NCBI GenBank assembly: GCA_944990035.1
Contig: CALYLX010000160.1
Coordinates: 186,001-250,000, forward strand
Direction: 5' to 3'
DNA: 64,000 nt
Origin: Clitopilus passeckerianus
Lineage: Eukaryota; Basidiomycota; Agaricomycetes; Agaricales; Entolomataceae
The position numbers and the translations under genes were made by a program. A model generated the notes under the pieces. The model saw nothing but the letters and a program-made list of their open reading frames with translations, was not told where the DNA came from and did no database searches. Numbering within the stretch: the first letter of the stretch is position 1; every line of letters starts with the position of its first letter. Of the stretch, positions 24,001 to 36,400 are shown one piece after another.

Positions 24001-25369
24001 GTGAGGCCTCCCAACTAGTAATGTATAATCCTTTACCATTCTCTACCTCACTGTTCTGTTGATTGCATCCAACGGCACCCTTTGACTCAGACATGGGAAG
24101 TGCGTGCTTCGCAAGGTTCTTCATGCTTCCCAGTTACTGACAGGAGGTGGTAAATAGTGTGAAAGTTACTTGTGCCAGTGGGCCCTGATGACGTGATGTG
24201 GATGTGACGATTATGTGACCGCAAAGTCCCCAAGCATCGGAGTCGGACGCACGGCTCAGCCTTGTAGTCCCTTCAGGTTCAGAGTCCTCCCGCCGAGTCT
24301 CAAAGCTTCACCTCTTTCTGACACCGTGTTTTTCATTACTGAACGATTCCAATCAGTTAGGCAGGTTACGCGTCACAACGACCCAAATTTGACGAAAAAT
24401 CACGCTTATCCCGCGTCACAGGCCCAAGTGCCGAAACCAAAATTTCAGCACACTGGTCATTCACATGCAACAACGTTCACAAGTCACAGGGGGTACCAAA
24501 CTGTTCGAAACGCGACAGTATCACAATCGATTTTGCGGATTTCCTCCGATTAGAGAGCTCTTATCACGAATCCACACGGTTAGTGCAGTTGCCATTGCAG
24601 CATCTGCTCTTTCTTATGGTCCCGTGAAGCTTGTTCTATGAGCGCCTGTTTTTCTCACATCTGACAGCCACAACAGTTTGAGGTGGCGAAATGACTCGAA
24701 CGAGCGCCAGCTACGGGAGATGAATGTGATACGATTCAATGAAGCTGCCATGTGCGGAAGACGTGGCATAATACTTAAAACCAATCGTCTGTCCCATGTA
24801 AGCTCAGAACCGTACCCGCTGTCGAACATCTTTCCCGGGCTCAGAATGTATGCACATCGTTTGATCTATTAGCAACCATCTCACAAGGTTCTCCCTCAGG
24901 TCTCAAGAGCCCAATCCCCCCATCACTATTCATCTTACTAGTGAGTAAATGATTTACAATCCGAATGCTCTCCCTAATCGTAGCTTCAGTCAAGAGAGTC
25001 GAGGGTTTGCCGCAGCGCTCACCCGTGCACTCTCCCCGCAAGAGGAAGTGGTATGCTACAATGAGCATCGGTACCTTCTTTGATAAAACACCGCCTCAGA
25101 TGCGGCAAGCAAAATCGGACCTTGTTGAATGGGACCATACCTTCATCTTGTGCGTCTGTTCATTCTCAACGCCGACCTAGCATGTCAGGCAGACTGAATA
25201 AACTTCACAGCACTATTCCAGCTAACATCGCGAAATCATCTCCTAAGATATGGATCTATCGCGCCCATAATCGCCGCAACGACCAGCGCGTAGCAACATT
25301 GGAAGGCTTTGACCTGATCCAGAAATCGATGGAAAAGGGTATGGTATTATGCAACATGTGACGCAATAG
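24001..25369. other. Spacer between F-box pseudogene and STAND gene; possible eroded 5' exons
   Basis: No supported gene. A frame beginning MSGRLNKLHST at about 25182 and running to 25345 could be an upstream exon of the STAND gene. The only nearby intron would be 31 bp and leave the frame broken, so it is not included in the gene model. Confidence 0.4.
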
Positions 25370-27371
25370 GATAGTAACTTGGTTGTCCTGATAGAATCAA
25401 CTGTTGGATTTGAAGAGGTAGAGAACGGTTTCAAAAGTTTGGTGATCAGAGTGCAGATTAGGCTCCCCGTGCTTGCCACGACCGGAGGGCGTTCCGTTGC
25501 TGCTTCATCGATCCAACTGCGGAAGACGCTGCAGGTCCCTGAAGCTTGGCAGGCTTTTATTCGAGCTCTTCAGCAAGCCGTCGAAATAGTACGGCAGGTT
25601 TCTGAAGTATGATTCTTCTTGAAGGCGCCACTCTGTATTGATGTCACTCCCTCTAGCTCAACTCCGCTGCTAAATTAGCTGTCGGAACAATTTCGCTTGC
25701 TATCACCGTACGCTTTATCAATACATTTCCTGGGAGCTACTAGCCTGACATCCAACGAGGCATTGACAAAGCAGATCTCCCGCGATGCACGTGTAGATGA
25801 ACTGCGGGAAACGATGACGACTCTGCTGGCTTTCTTCGTGGACGTTGAATCACTCCAGGCCAATGCATTTTTGCGAAGCGTCATGGATAGTCTGCTCTGC
25901 CAAGTTGCGGAATGCACGAACTTCATTCTTCAATATCAGGACATTGTGTCATTCGGTGAGCTGCGCACAACTTAGAACCACAACAGTTCTCGGCTTACAT
26001 TGTTCATTGGAGTCGAAAGAGCGGCCATCCACGTCGCAAGCGGAATAGATGATATTATAGACCAGTTTGCGGGCATCTTCAGTCGAATCAGAGCTGAACT
26101 TGCATTGGGCACATCCTTTCAGACGGTCATCAATACCGAGTACATTCTGAATAAAGTGAATGATATAGGTAAAGGATAAATGCATTGTCCAGCGTTTAAC
26201 GTGCTCAGATTTCATTTGAAACCTAGATGATACGCTCCGCATCAATTCTTTGACGAATCTTCTTGACGGAACAAGCTGGCGTTCAGACAAGCAATGTACA
26301 CTGGGTACCCGAGAGACTACCATCCAAGAGATACAAACTTGGATCTCCTCTCTCAAGCCGGGCCTCTTCGTCCTAACGGGCCCGAGAGGATCTGGGATGT
26401 CAGCAGTCACCCACAGTGTTGCAGCATTATGCAGCAAACAGGTTCGCCTGGGGGCTGGCATCTTCCTGAACGAACACACCCGGGGTGAATTGACCCCTGA
26501 TACCGTGATGAGGACCCTAATCCACTATCTCGCCAGCTCCAATTCTTATCTCAGAAAGAGGATCTCGTCCGCCATCGCCCGTGACCCCTCTCTCAACTGC
26601 ACCGATGCGGGCCGTTATCGAACTCTGCTCGAAGAAGCGGCCGACCATCTGGTCCTCTATGGCCCAGTGGTGGTCATTATCGATGGCCTTCATCAACTGA
26701 AGGAGCCAGGGGAAGCGCAGAAGCTGTACACTACGTTCCGCGAATTGACGAGAATCCTCCCGGTCAACATACGATTCGTCATCACTAGTCATCTAGATGC
26801 GTATCCCCTTCAGCAAGACGATACCGTCTTCACGATTGGTTTTGACGAAAATGGATGTTTCCGTCCTGAGTCACAGCGAGAAATGTACCTCGAAAGTCGA
26901 CTTGCGCACATATCCACTTTGGGATGTGACTTCGGTGAATACGGCATAGATGCCTTTCGAAGACTCATGGGTCTTTCGCCATGGACATCCGTGCAGAACA
27001 CCTCGGTAGTATGCAACTTCTTGGAACATGCACCACATCTTGCATCCGCGTTCCTCGAGAAACAGCTGGCTTTGTGTCAAGGGAATAATCCCCTGAGCGA
27101 GCTGTTTTCCCTCATTTACAATTCCATGAAGGCTCATGAAGTCTATCTCTGTGACTTTATGCAGCCGTCGAAGCCACAAGTCATATTTATCAGGCAAGAT
27201 CAGAGCATTTTCAAATGTTCTGCATCCCCATTTCTGGACATCGAAGCAATGAGGCTAATACGGATAGATTCCATGTTGGACTCGACGACAAGGCTTATCT
27301 CGGTCCACCCTTCATTGACCCTCCCACCCGATGTGGAACCCCTGGTGCGCTTCGTTCACCCCTTGTTTTGA
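25370..27371 (+). CDS. NACHT-like STAND NTPase with altered Walker A, possibly decaying
   Basis: A member of the fungal NLR-like STAND class, signalling NTPases that in other fungi mediate non-self recognition. An N-terminal helical region is spread over short exons (25370-25590, about 25665-25700 and 25760-25955) with the SLQANAFLRSVMDSLL and ECTNFILQYQD blocks typical of agaric NACHT proteins. The exon about 25990-26168 and the intron 26169-26226 lead into the long exon 26227-27371. That exon contains CTLGTRETTI, the P-loop GPRGSGMS and the Walker B stretch VVVIIDGL, followed by VITSHLDAYP. The invariant P-loop lysine is replaced by Met, so nucleotide binding should be poor. Two apparent introns are only about 31 bp and do not keep frame (near 25340 and 25956). 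Together with the P-loop loss this suggests an inactive or dying gene. The start is a guess. Confidence 0.55.
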
Positions 27372-27390
27372 CGCAGTTGGCTAATTAACA

Positions 27391-28156
27391 GGAATGGCCC
27401 GAAGTTAGAGGCTGGCCCAGGGAAGTCCATCCTTGTAGTCTGCTTGCGTACTTGGTTAGGCGTCCAAGGCATGGAAGCCAACACGGAGGTCCAAGGACCG
27501 GTCTTCCTTCGAACCATTGTGGACTCTGGGCTGACTGCGAAGGAGTTAGATCGATATCTGGACGGTGAGTTTGAGTTGCATGGTTCAACCTTGGTCGAGT
27601 AACCATGCCCGGAAAGTATTGAGCAGCCCACCGAGGTTGGACAGCCCATATTATAACCCAGATTCGAATCGCTACTGGACTGAGAGACTGCTGGAAGAAT
27701 CACCAGCTGGCGGTTGCGAGTGGATTGTCTACCATCACACGTTGGTCTCGCATGATTCATACGAGACTTTTACTATCACTACACCGGTAAGAACCCAACC
27801 TCACACCTCAAATTAGTGGCAAACTTAACGAGACCTTACAGCCACTTTCCCCCTCCGTTCTTGAAAGAATTGAATTGATCGGGTTGCATTGGAAAGATTT
27901 CGCATACGACGCCACGGTTGACATTCTACGACGCGGTTTGGGTGAGGTGATCAAGCTGCAGAGATGCCTGGTGACCCATTGGTTCAGAGTTGCTAGTCGA
28001 GAAGCTGGTAAGGAGCTTATTGGAGTCAATGAAGATGGCGATGAGGAACACATTGGGATCTGCCCTGGAGACCAGCTTCGAGTCCGACTCTCTATATATT
28101 TCACCCCAGACAACTCACCGATGCCATGTTATCTTGCACTTGCGTTAAAACACTAA
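27391..28156 (+). CDS. Small protein of unknown function, intact right-hand copy (5' end unresolved)
   Basis: Three exons join in frame: 27391-27565, 27617-27786 (beginning VLSSPPRLDSPYY) and the exon from the acceptor near 27841 to 28156 (PLSPSVLERIELIG to LALALKH and a stop). Introns have GTGAGT/AAAG and GTAAGA/TACAG ends. About 210 residues are visible, with a beta-rich look and the pattern GCEWIVYHH...FTITTP. No ATG lies before 27391 in frame, so the real first exon is upstream, or the piece is the C-terminal part of the STAND protein, whose frame stops 20 bp before it. I do not recognise a domain. A decayed copy lies at 21681-22421, and both copies precede an F-box gene. Confidence 0.5.
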
Positions 28157-28351
28157 TATATTATTCTTGATTAGCACATGTATCTTGGGCTATAGTCATC
28201 ACATACTCTGACAGATCGCTGATAGACACAAATTGGCAGCTGTACTACTCTGGAGGTTCAAACGAAGACGCGTTGCTCCCCAGACAACGTGACCGTATTC
28301 ATAACGTAAGCATGAGATGCCCTCGGCAGTTTTGTATTCTTTCGTCAATGT

Positions 28352-30066
28352 ATGTCGATGGTCTGCAAACCGAACGACCGGAATGGCTTGCTCGACCTAC
28401 CGTCAGATGTCCTTCTGCATGTTATCATCCTCCTAAAGCCAAAAGATATACTGCTGATACGGCAGGTGAGCTTGGACCCCAGTGGTGATACTTGCTCTCA
28501 TGCTAACTGCTACGAAGAATAGTCCAACAAAGCCTTATATGAGGCAAGTTACGACCGCCTCCTGTGGCTCACAGTCTTAGAAAAGACATTTCGGGACCAT
28601 GGAATACTTCTTGGCTTAGGATCCCTATATCTCATGTCCCAAGAACAACTCGAAAAGGCCGCCCTCCGACCTTACCAATTCGCTACAATATTGCTCAATT
28701 TTGGCGGAGAGTCGCTCTCTCCGATCAAGACCTGGGCTCTACCGGACCTGCAAGATATTAGCGATATTGATCAACGAGTAATCGATGAATCCACTACCAC
28801 TGGGTTTACAGATGCCCTGCTGATTTTGGGAGGCCGATTCATGTTCACCGTATACGGTGGACGTGTTCTCACCCTTTGGGATCTTGAATCATGGCCGCAG
28901 ACCTCTGAACCGGAATCGACGGCGTCGCCTGTTCCGATTGCTTCACTCTCTGCCACCACACTCGGGATCGACGTGGTTGAGCGAATCCAGATGAAGGAAT
29001 GGATTGTTGTCGGGGGACGTATCTATCTTGAACTGATGATAATTCACTCAGACTTTTTGTTAGTCATATCCTGTATATTTCTCCCTATGAGGTGCTGATA
29101 AATGGATTCTAGACATACGATCGTGAATAGAAGGACTCAGATCTGCAAGATCGACCCCTTCTCACAAACACCAACGCTTGATGTGGTTGCGAACTGGATA
29201 TACGAGGGCTGCTATGACACCTACCTGCAGGGGACGACTTTGATCCAACGCAAAGAGATGTCTATAGCGGTCTGGGACTGGACCACAGACCGTTCGGTTT
29301 CTTGGAACGTTGGATGGACCACAGATAAAACGGTATGCAGCCTGGTCTCCATCACGGTATCATTCAAACTGACAGGGGGACCGGTCAGATGATAATCCAG
29401 AACGGCTGCGTCATGCTTTTGGACAGCCGTTCAGGGCGCTTCAATTCTTGGAACATTCCGTCCCCGGCCAGCTTTGCTCCTGGACACCATACGATCAACC
29501 TAGAGCCTACCCAGTCGTCGACCACCTTTTTCGAGAACCTTGTGTTTTCAGAAGGCGACACCTTGCGTCTTGACCTTGATGCTGCACTGCCATTAGGTGC
29601 GCCTGTGGTGGAATCAATTGTGGGCATCACGGACAAAGCTGTGACAACGTCCGAGCCACCCACTCATCAAACCTACAACCTCTATACCATTTCCCCTAAA
29701 ACGGGCGAGAATGACAGCAGTGGCGAGGACGAGGAGACGGTGGAATTCATTCCTGAGCATCATTCCGAGCTCACAGTCGCATACGGGACCCGGATGTGCT
29801 CGAGATTCTACGGGGTCGACAAGTACTGCATTCTTCCGTTGGCCAGGGGCTGGTATATCGAGGACTTCGCAGATCCTGGGATTGACCTTCATATCGCGGA
29901 GTATGGGCGGGGGGGTGAGGATCCGGAGGTGGAGCTGAGGAAGAACACGGTGCGGTTAGAGCATCCGCCGGGTGAGATTTTGAGGTTTGACCTCTGCCCA
30001 GTGTCGACGCGTTCGGTTGCGGTGATGAGCTCGGGGGATATTAGGTTATCCCAGTATTTGGCTTAA
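28352..30066 (+). CDS. F-box protein, intact right-hand copy
   Basis: A probable SCF ubiquitin ligase adaptor of 515 residues. Exons are 28352-28465, 28523-29058, 29113-29332 and 29389-30066; all introns are 54-57 bp with GT..AG ends and the phases fit exactly. The F-box is at residues 14-45 (GLLDLPSDVLLHVIILLKPK). The body continues with LNFGGESLSPIKTWALP, ALLILGGRFMFTVYGGRVLT, MKEWIVVGG and RRTQICKIDPF, spaced as in a beta-propeller, and ends with SGDIRLSQYLA. This layout is common among agaric F-box proteins. The substrate is unknown. An ATG at 28358 in the same frame is an alternative start. The left copy at 22876-24000 is broken in the same exons, which supports this exon structure. Confidence 0.88.
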
Positions 30067-30188
30067 ATGTTGTCTTATTGTTGCTTTCAATGCTTTCGGC
30101 TTGCACTTATTCTGTAGTAGTATTAGTGTCCGTATATCCCGATTCTAAACAATAGGGCTAAATAAACATGTCTAATTACACAAAAGAT

Positions 30189-32625
30189 TCAGGAACGAAG
30201 ACATAGTGCTATTAATAGTATTACTGGCATCATTAGGATGGTGAAAAATGGTAAAAGCTGGTCCGTCCATGCCTTCAATTCCTCCAACCTTGGCGGGGCT
30301 ACGACGGGTGTTTGCTTAGATTCTGGCTCTTGCTTTGTCTTTTCTTCGGCCTTGACTGCCTCGAAGAAAACATCGTCATCAGGTTCTCTTGTCTTCCCCT
30401 CCTTCACGTCATCCCACAACTTCCTTGTCTCGAGCACCGTAATGATGTGCTCTATTGACAGCGGGACTTTATCCTCAGCTGCTAGGGACATCGCTACGCT
30501 TACGGTGTTCTTGATCTATAGGGTTCATGTTAGCGTTTCTGCCCAAGTCCGGTGGAAAATGACTCACCTGACGACCATTGAGGGAGTGGTTTCGAGCAAG
30601 CCGTTCGATGGTGGCTTGATCTGGGCCAGCACCGTCCTTGGCGTTCATGCCCTTGGTCAGGAACGTCTTCCAGATGGCCTTACGAGATTCATAGCCCAAG
30701 TCTGGATAGCGAATGGAGAAGTGTATCCGACCTGGTGATTATCACAAGTTAATGCAGAAATTCTCATATGAGCAAAGGAGGACGTACTCTCGAACGCCAT
30801 ATCAAAGTCTTCGACCATATTGGTGGTCAGGATCATGATGCCTTCGAAGTACTCCAAATGCCGGAGGAAAATGGCTACCAGTGCATTCTGTTCGAGACGA
30901 TTTGCAGTTCTTTTGTAGAGAAACACATCTGCCTCGTCGAGCAGGACCACGACCCGCCAGGTTTGAGCCAGCTCGAATATGGATGTAAGTTTCTTGTCGA
31001 CAGTGTCGGCCTCGATTCCGAGCTCGCCTGCACTGACGGCGTAGAGCGGTCTTCTGGTGACTTCTGCTACAGCCTCAGCTGTCAGTGTTTTACCGCATCC
31101 AGGGTTGCCTGAGAGGAGACCGATGATCCCTTTCCCTTTTCCTGCTATGATGTCGTCGAAGGAGGCTTTGGCTTCTTCGGAATGCTGGTGGACTAGGGCG
31201 TGAACGAGGCGTTTCTGGTGGGGATCCAGGACTAGCTGTGAGAAGGCGTCTTCGGACCAGGTGACGTTTGATAGGTTTTCCCATGCAAATCCACCTATGG
31301 AAGTATGTCAGATGGATGGAGGCAATGTATAGTTGCAATAATACATACCCCATTGCTTGGTTCCGAAACAATAACCCAGAAGGACTGGTGAGCAGATTAG
31401 GTAGTCGTCCTCTGCCAACCCATTCGAGTCATCTAAGGCCCTTCGTACAGATACCACGATAGGATCGTTGGGTTGGAAGTTGCGGAACGTTTTCGCGTCA
31501 ATCATGACGCGCCCATACGCCTTAGAAAGATATCGTCAGAAGCAGAACTTTATGGTGCGGAGATATAACCTTACCGAGAACCTGTCTTCCTTGATCTCTC
31601 CCCATCGCTCGCCCCATTTTCGTTTGTAGGCAATTCCTCTTGTATGGAAGAGTCCCTGGCGTAAAGGCGCAATATTTTTACCCCTCGCAATACAATGCTC
31701 TCTGATCTTTGCGGCATCAGGATGGAGTTGGAGGGGGTATGCAGCGAGGTCCTGGATAGTCGTCGCTTCTGGGAAGTCCTTGATCTCGATGATACCAGAG
31801 CTCAGCCCGAACGACCTGCCGTCATCCTGGACCACATCGCAGTTGAGTACGAACATAGGCCGGCTGTCCCTGTCCTTGGTATATCGGCAACTGAGAAGAC
31901 GCATCACCTGGTGTTGTTGGAGCATTGGGTGTAGGCGATAAACAAGGGTACCTGGCGGGAATATCATCCAGAGGGATGGGAAAGAAACCCGGCCCTCCAA
32001 CTCGATCTGGGACTGGTCTTGGTTTTCTTCATGAAGGTCTAGCCGCACAACGTCGAGAATCGTCTGTAATTCAAAGGCATGCTCGGATTTGGGATTCTTT
32101 TTGAGTTCTTCCTCTAGCCGGATGGCTAGTTCGGTCCTTGCGTGGAATAAGTTCTCGAGGGACACCTTTGATCAATATGTATCTTTAGTTTGGACCGGAG
32201 ACATATGAAATCCAGACTTACCTCTTGGCGAGCTTCAGATAGCTGGAAATTATACGCGTTCTTGTAAATGTCCCGGAAGACCTCTCTGAGGCGTTCGGTC
32301 TTAATGTCGTAGCATGTCTTTTCAAGTTGGCCTTTCTGGTTGATGACTCTTCGCACGACAACTACTGGCTTCTTCCTGTTGACCTTTCTTTCTTGGTCGT
32401 CTGTGGCAGTCTTTCGAAGAATTGTCTGCAGCGTCCGCCTGTTGGCACATGGCGATCATGAAGGACTATTCCCGAGTCTTTCTAAAGTCACTTACTGATT
32501 GAAGCTAAGCAGTTGAGTTAGTAAGAATATCGGCTTTAGCGGGACGAGATTCCAACATACAGTTCATCATAGCGGACAACTCCAGTCCGTGACTCAACCT
32601 TTGGTTCCTCAGCAGGTGTGCTCAT
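30189..32625 (-). CDS. AAA+ ATPase with DUF7025-like N-terminal region and a 9-nt microexon
   Basis: ATP-driven remodelling protein of a fungal AAA family without known substrate. Exon 1 (32625-32561) reads MSTPAEEPKVESRTGVVRYDE plus two bases. A microexon of nine bases (32504-32496) adds LFN and the first two bases of Q, and exon 3 starts at 32438 with RTLQTILRK. All three junctions have GT..AG ends and the frame only works with the microexon. The N-terminal half (LEELFHAR-like, FPPGTLVYRL, YKRKWGERWGEI, VMIDAKTFRNFQP, LLGYCFG) matches DUF7025. The AAA module has Walker A GNPGCGKT, Walker B VVVLLDEADVF and the sensor TTNMVEDFD. The last exon ends in a hydrophobic run (about 30245-30190), so the protein may be tail-anchored. 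It is divergent from the large NACHT gene at 33403. Confidence 0.85.
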
Positions 32626-33402
32626 GTAGGGGCGCGTTTTTGGACGACTTGGAAGTACCAACGTGTTTTGAAGTCTTGTACTATGTGGAAACGGCAGGCG
32701 AGTGGGCGATTATTGGCATGGGGTTATATCGAATTCTGATAGGATCATAGACGCTGTGTGTGCAGAGCCAGGGGCCCCGGAACGAGGCTTGTTGGCTGTT
32801 GGGCAGGCAATGACAGGACTTCGTTGTGTCGTTCATTTGCCACTCCCGAACGGGCTCAGGAAAACACCGCTATTCAAATGCTGTGTGATTTGATCGGCAT
32901 CTGTCTGATTCTGTCGCAATCGATGGGTGGGCGGAGATAGCGCTTGACAGGTGTTGTCGGAGCGGAGGAAAGTTTGGAAAACCCAGAATTGAAAGAAGCG
33001 CCATTCTCCTGAATTCTCTACAGAGAACCAATTATAGGACCGTCCCCAGCTGAGGGTATATTTGTATTTCATTCGCTGAAGAAGCTGCCGAAGTTGGTTC
33101 AAGGTGGGGAATCGGGAGTGCCAAAAATAAATACAACGAGCCACACGTGCCCCTTGTGTCAATGGGCGCTAGAGGGATGATTGGACCTACACCGCGTTAG
33201 AGTACGAACGGAACACATCCCTTTGTTCCCAGCACTAAAGCAATGCTGCCCCATCTGATCGAGCATAAAAGCGAATGTAGAACCGACTTTAATAGAGACC
33301 TTTCCGTTAGTTCAAGCCCACTAAAGTAATGGTACCCGATCCTATAGTAACCGATGGCCAGAGGTCAGCCATTTCGTTTGGGTGGATTATCGCCAGTGCT
33401 TC
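32626..33402. promoter_or_regulatory. Divergent intergenic region between AAA+ and NACHT genes
   Basis: About 780 bp separate the two starts. Open frames are short. I see no strong TATA element; the region presumably holds both promoters. Nothing else is recognisable. Confidence 0.5.
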
Positions 33403-36400
33403 ATGATTCGTAACAGTCCTCCAACCGTTCGAGTGGCTCTTGAGAGATACATTGCGAGCTTACCTGAGGGGAAGGCCGAAAAGGACTTCCTCGCAGTTTG
33501 CTATGACCCAACCAAGCCTATGACTGCCGAGGAGGCCTTCAATTTGTTACAGAGGCTGGAATCACAGGATCGTGTTTCTGTGCTCAGCAAAATCATCCGG
33601 CGAGTCGTAGAGGCACTTAAGGACTACGACGCCCTGATATCATCACTTGGTATGCCTTATTGTTTGTAGACCGCCTCGTAGACCTGACGATTTATTCAGT
33701 ATCTGCCGATCCAATGCCAACGGCTGTTATATGGGGCGCACTCAGCGTAATAATCAAGGTATGTATATGGTCACGCGAGCTTTACATGGCTAGTTTGCTA
33801 AGCCATTGCAGGGAGCGCAGAGGTACTTCAACACGTTGGATGAAATGCGCTCCCATCTACGCGACCTCGCATCTATAATCTCGCGATTCAGGGACTACGA
33901 AGTTCTGGACGGAGATTGCCCGGAGCTGAGAAGACTCCTGATAGATTCCTACGTGAACATCTTTCGCTTTCTTAGCCTAGTGCACAAGACCATGGCGAAG
34001 TCAGGTGCGTGCCTAAGCTTTGAAGGCCGAGTTTACTCACTCAATAGTTACTAGGCATCAAGTCCTTAGTATCTGCTGTTTCCTCCAAGGCATCGGACGC
34101 CCTGCAAGAGGTTGTTGGTCTGATCAAAGGGGATGCTGATGCCATTGAGAGTCAATTCATAATCCTGGAAGCGAAACGTAATAGGCTGGAGCAGACGGCT
34201 GCCCAAGTGGCGAGGGACCTTCAAGTAGACTGGCACGAGAAGCGAGAGGCTGAGAAGCTCAGTATGCCGACATTTCCCGTAATCTCATATACAAGGACAC
34301 TGAGCAGCAATTTTGCCCACAGAATCGACAATCCTAAAGTGGCTCAACAAACAGGAGGTTACCGAGGCAAACCTGAAGCGGTACGAGATATACCAACGCG
34401 AGAAAATGCCAGGGTCCTGCGAGCGGATCTGCAGCAATTCCAATATCGTCGAGTGGCTTGGCCGTTCTGGTTCCTGTCCAACCCTGCTGCTTTGTGCCGG
34501 GCCAGGTTCTGGAAAGTCATTCCTTTGTGCCCACGTGATTCGACTTGTTCAGAGTCGGAGTCAAGCGCCGGATTGTGAACTCAAAGACAGTTTTGCCTTC
34601 CATTTCTACCGCTTCGATGAATACTTCGACGGACACGAAGTCCTTCGCCATATCTCTCTTCAGCTATTTACGGACTACCCATCATCCCAACCCCAGCTCG
34701 CCTTTCTACGGACGCTGAACGAAATTATCCAGGACGCACGCCTTGGACCTGATGCACGTGCCAGAATATTTCTTACCGCTCTCGTCGAGCATCTTCCAGC
34801 CGTCTACGTGTTTCTTGACGGGCTAGACGAAGAATCCGGGAGCCAGAGGCAGAAGGAGGCCTCAAGCGCTGTGTCCTTTCTACTTGATCTCGCCAAAAGA
34901 TACTCTCCAAAGTTCCGCCTTTGGAGTAGCAGTCAAATGACTGAATGCGTCAGGCAGATATTCCCTGGTCACGAGTTTCTTGAAGCAGGCCCTGACATGG
35001 GGCTAGATGTCACGACCTACCTAGGCGAAAAGATCAATGCTCTCGATCTAGGAGGTAGCAAACAAGAACTGGAGGCGATGCTCGAAAACATGAATGCCAA
35101 CGCTGCGGGTAGCTTCTTGTGGGCGGACCTGATGGTCCGGGAACTAGAGAAAGCGACTAGTCTAAGCCACAGGAGGCGACTCATTGCTGAAGGGCCAACC
35201 CTTGACCAATATTACGAGAAGTTTTTCAGGCGGCTCGATAAAAGCGATTGTAACCTTGCATGGTGAGTATTCGATTCGACACATCAAACCCTTGTCTTGA
35301 CTATATTCTACTTTAGTCACTTATTCTCTTTGCTTGCCTTTGCCAGGAGGCCGCTCAGGCTCAAGGAGTTGAGAGAAGCCATCGGTATTCTTGGTCCTGA
35401 CAGGGACACATCCCACATTCCAGATGTACCAGATCTGAACGAAGATGAAAAACCTTTTATACCAAGCTTGAAGAGATTGTTCTCCCCTCTCATCGTATTC
35501 GATGGTGCTAGCGCCGAAGAGGAGGACGGATTCTGCCGTCTCTATCATTCCACACTTCTCCACTTCCTGCACAGGAAGCCAGACATCTTCTGCCATCAAA
35601 TTGGCCATTCGGACCAGCTCCATTTGGCCCCTCGTACCATTGCCAACGCTTGCCTTCTGTATCTGTCACAGTCAAGGTATTCCAGGCTTTTGACGAAAGA
35701 TATAGTTGGGGACCAAAAACAATGGGTTGACCGGCACAAGGATTCTGTCGAGAACCATTACTTCCTTTCTTATGCGGCAAAGCACTGGGACAGACATTTC
35801 GACTGGAGACACGATGATTGCCTCTCACAGCACATGCTCAAAACGGGCGAGCCGTGCCCAGAGTGCAAAACCATTTACGACCCTTCCCTGATACTGTCAT
35901 TTTTGACTTCCTCAAATTTCCAGACGTGTATACAAGTCCAGAGCCTCTTCATAGACTTCCACTTCTCGATTCATTCTACCGTTCAACGCAGAAACAACAC
36001 CCTATACATACGACGCGTCTTTCCAAACTGGCTCGAAAGGGATATCGGTGAGTATCACCGGAGAGCGTATCACATATTCCAGTCGCAATGGGTCGCGGTG
36101 TTAGACTGCGATTACTTGTCCGATGATCCTGCAAACCGTGAAGTCGTTGGTGAAGTGGACAGGTGTTGGTGGGGGGCACTCGGCAAAAGGAACTTCCTCT
36201 CAAGATTCCAGGGGAGGAACGTCAGCTTCAGGCTGGAAAACAAATCGGAAAAGCTTCCAAATTCTTTTCTCGGGATTGCTGATGACGGCAGGGAATTTCG
36301 TACTATGACCTTTGAGTAAGTGTATCCTCCGCTAATCCGAATCTCGAATATTCACCGCACATGTTTTTCCTAGCATTGATGAGGATGGAACCTTGATTGT

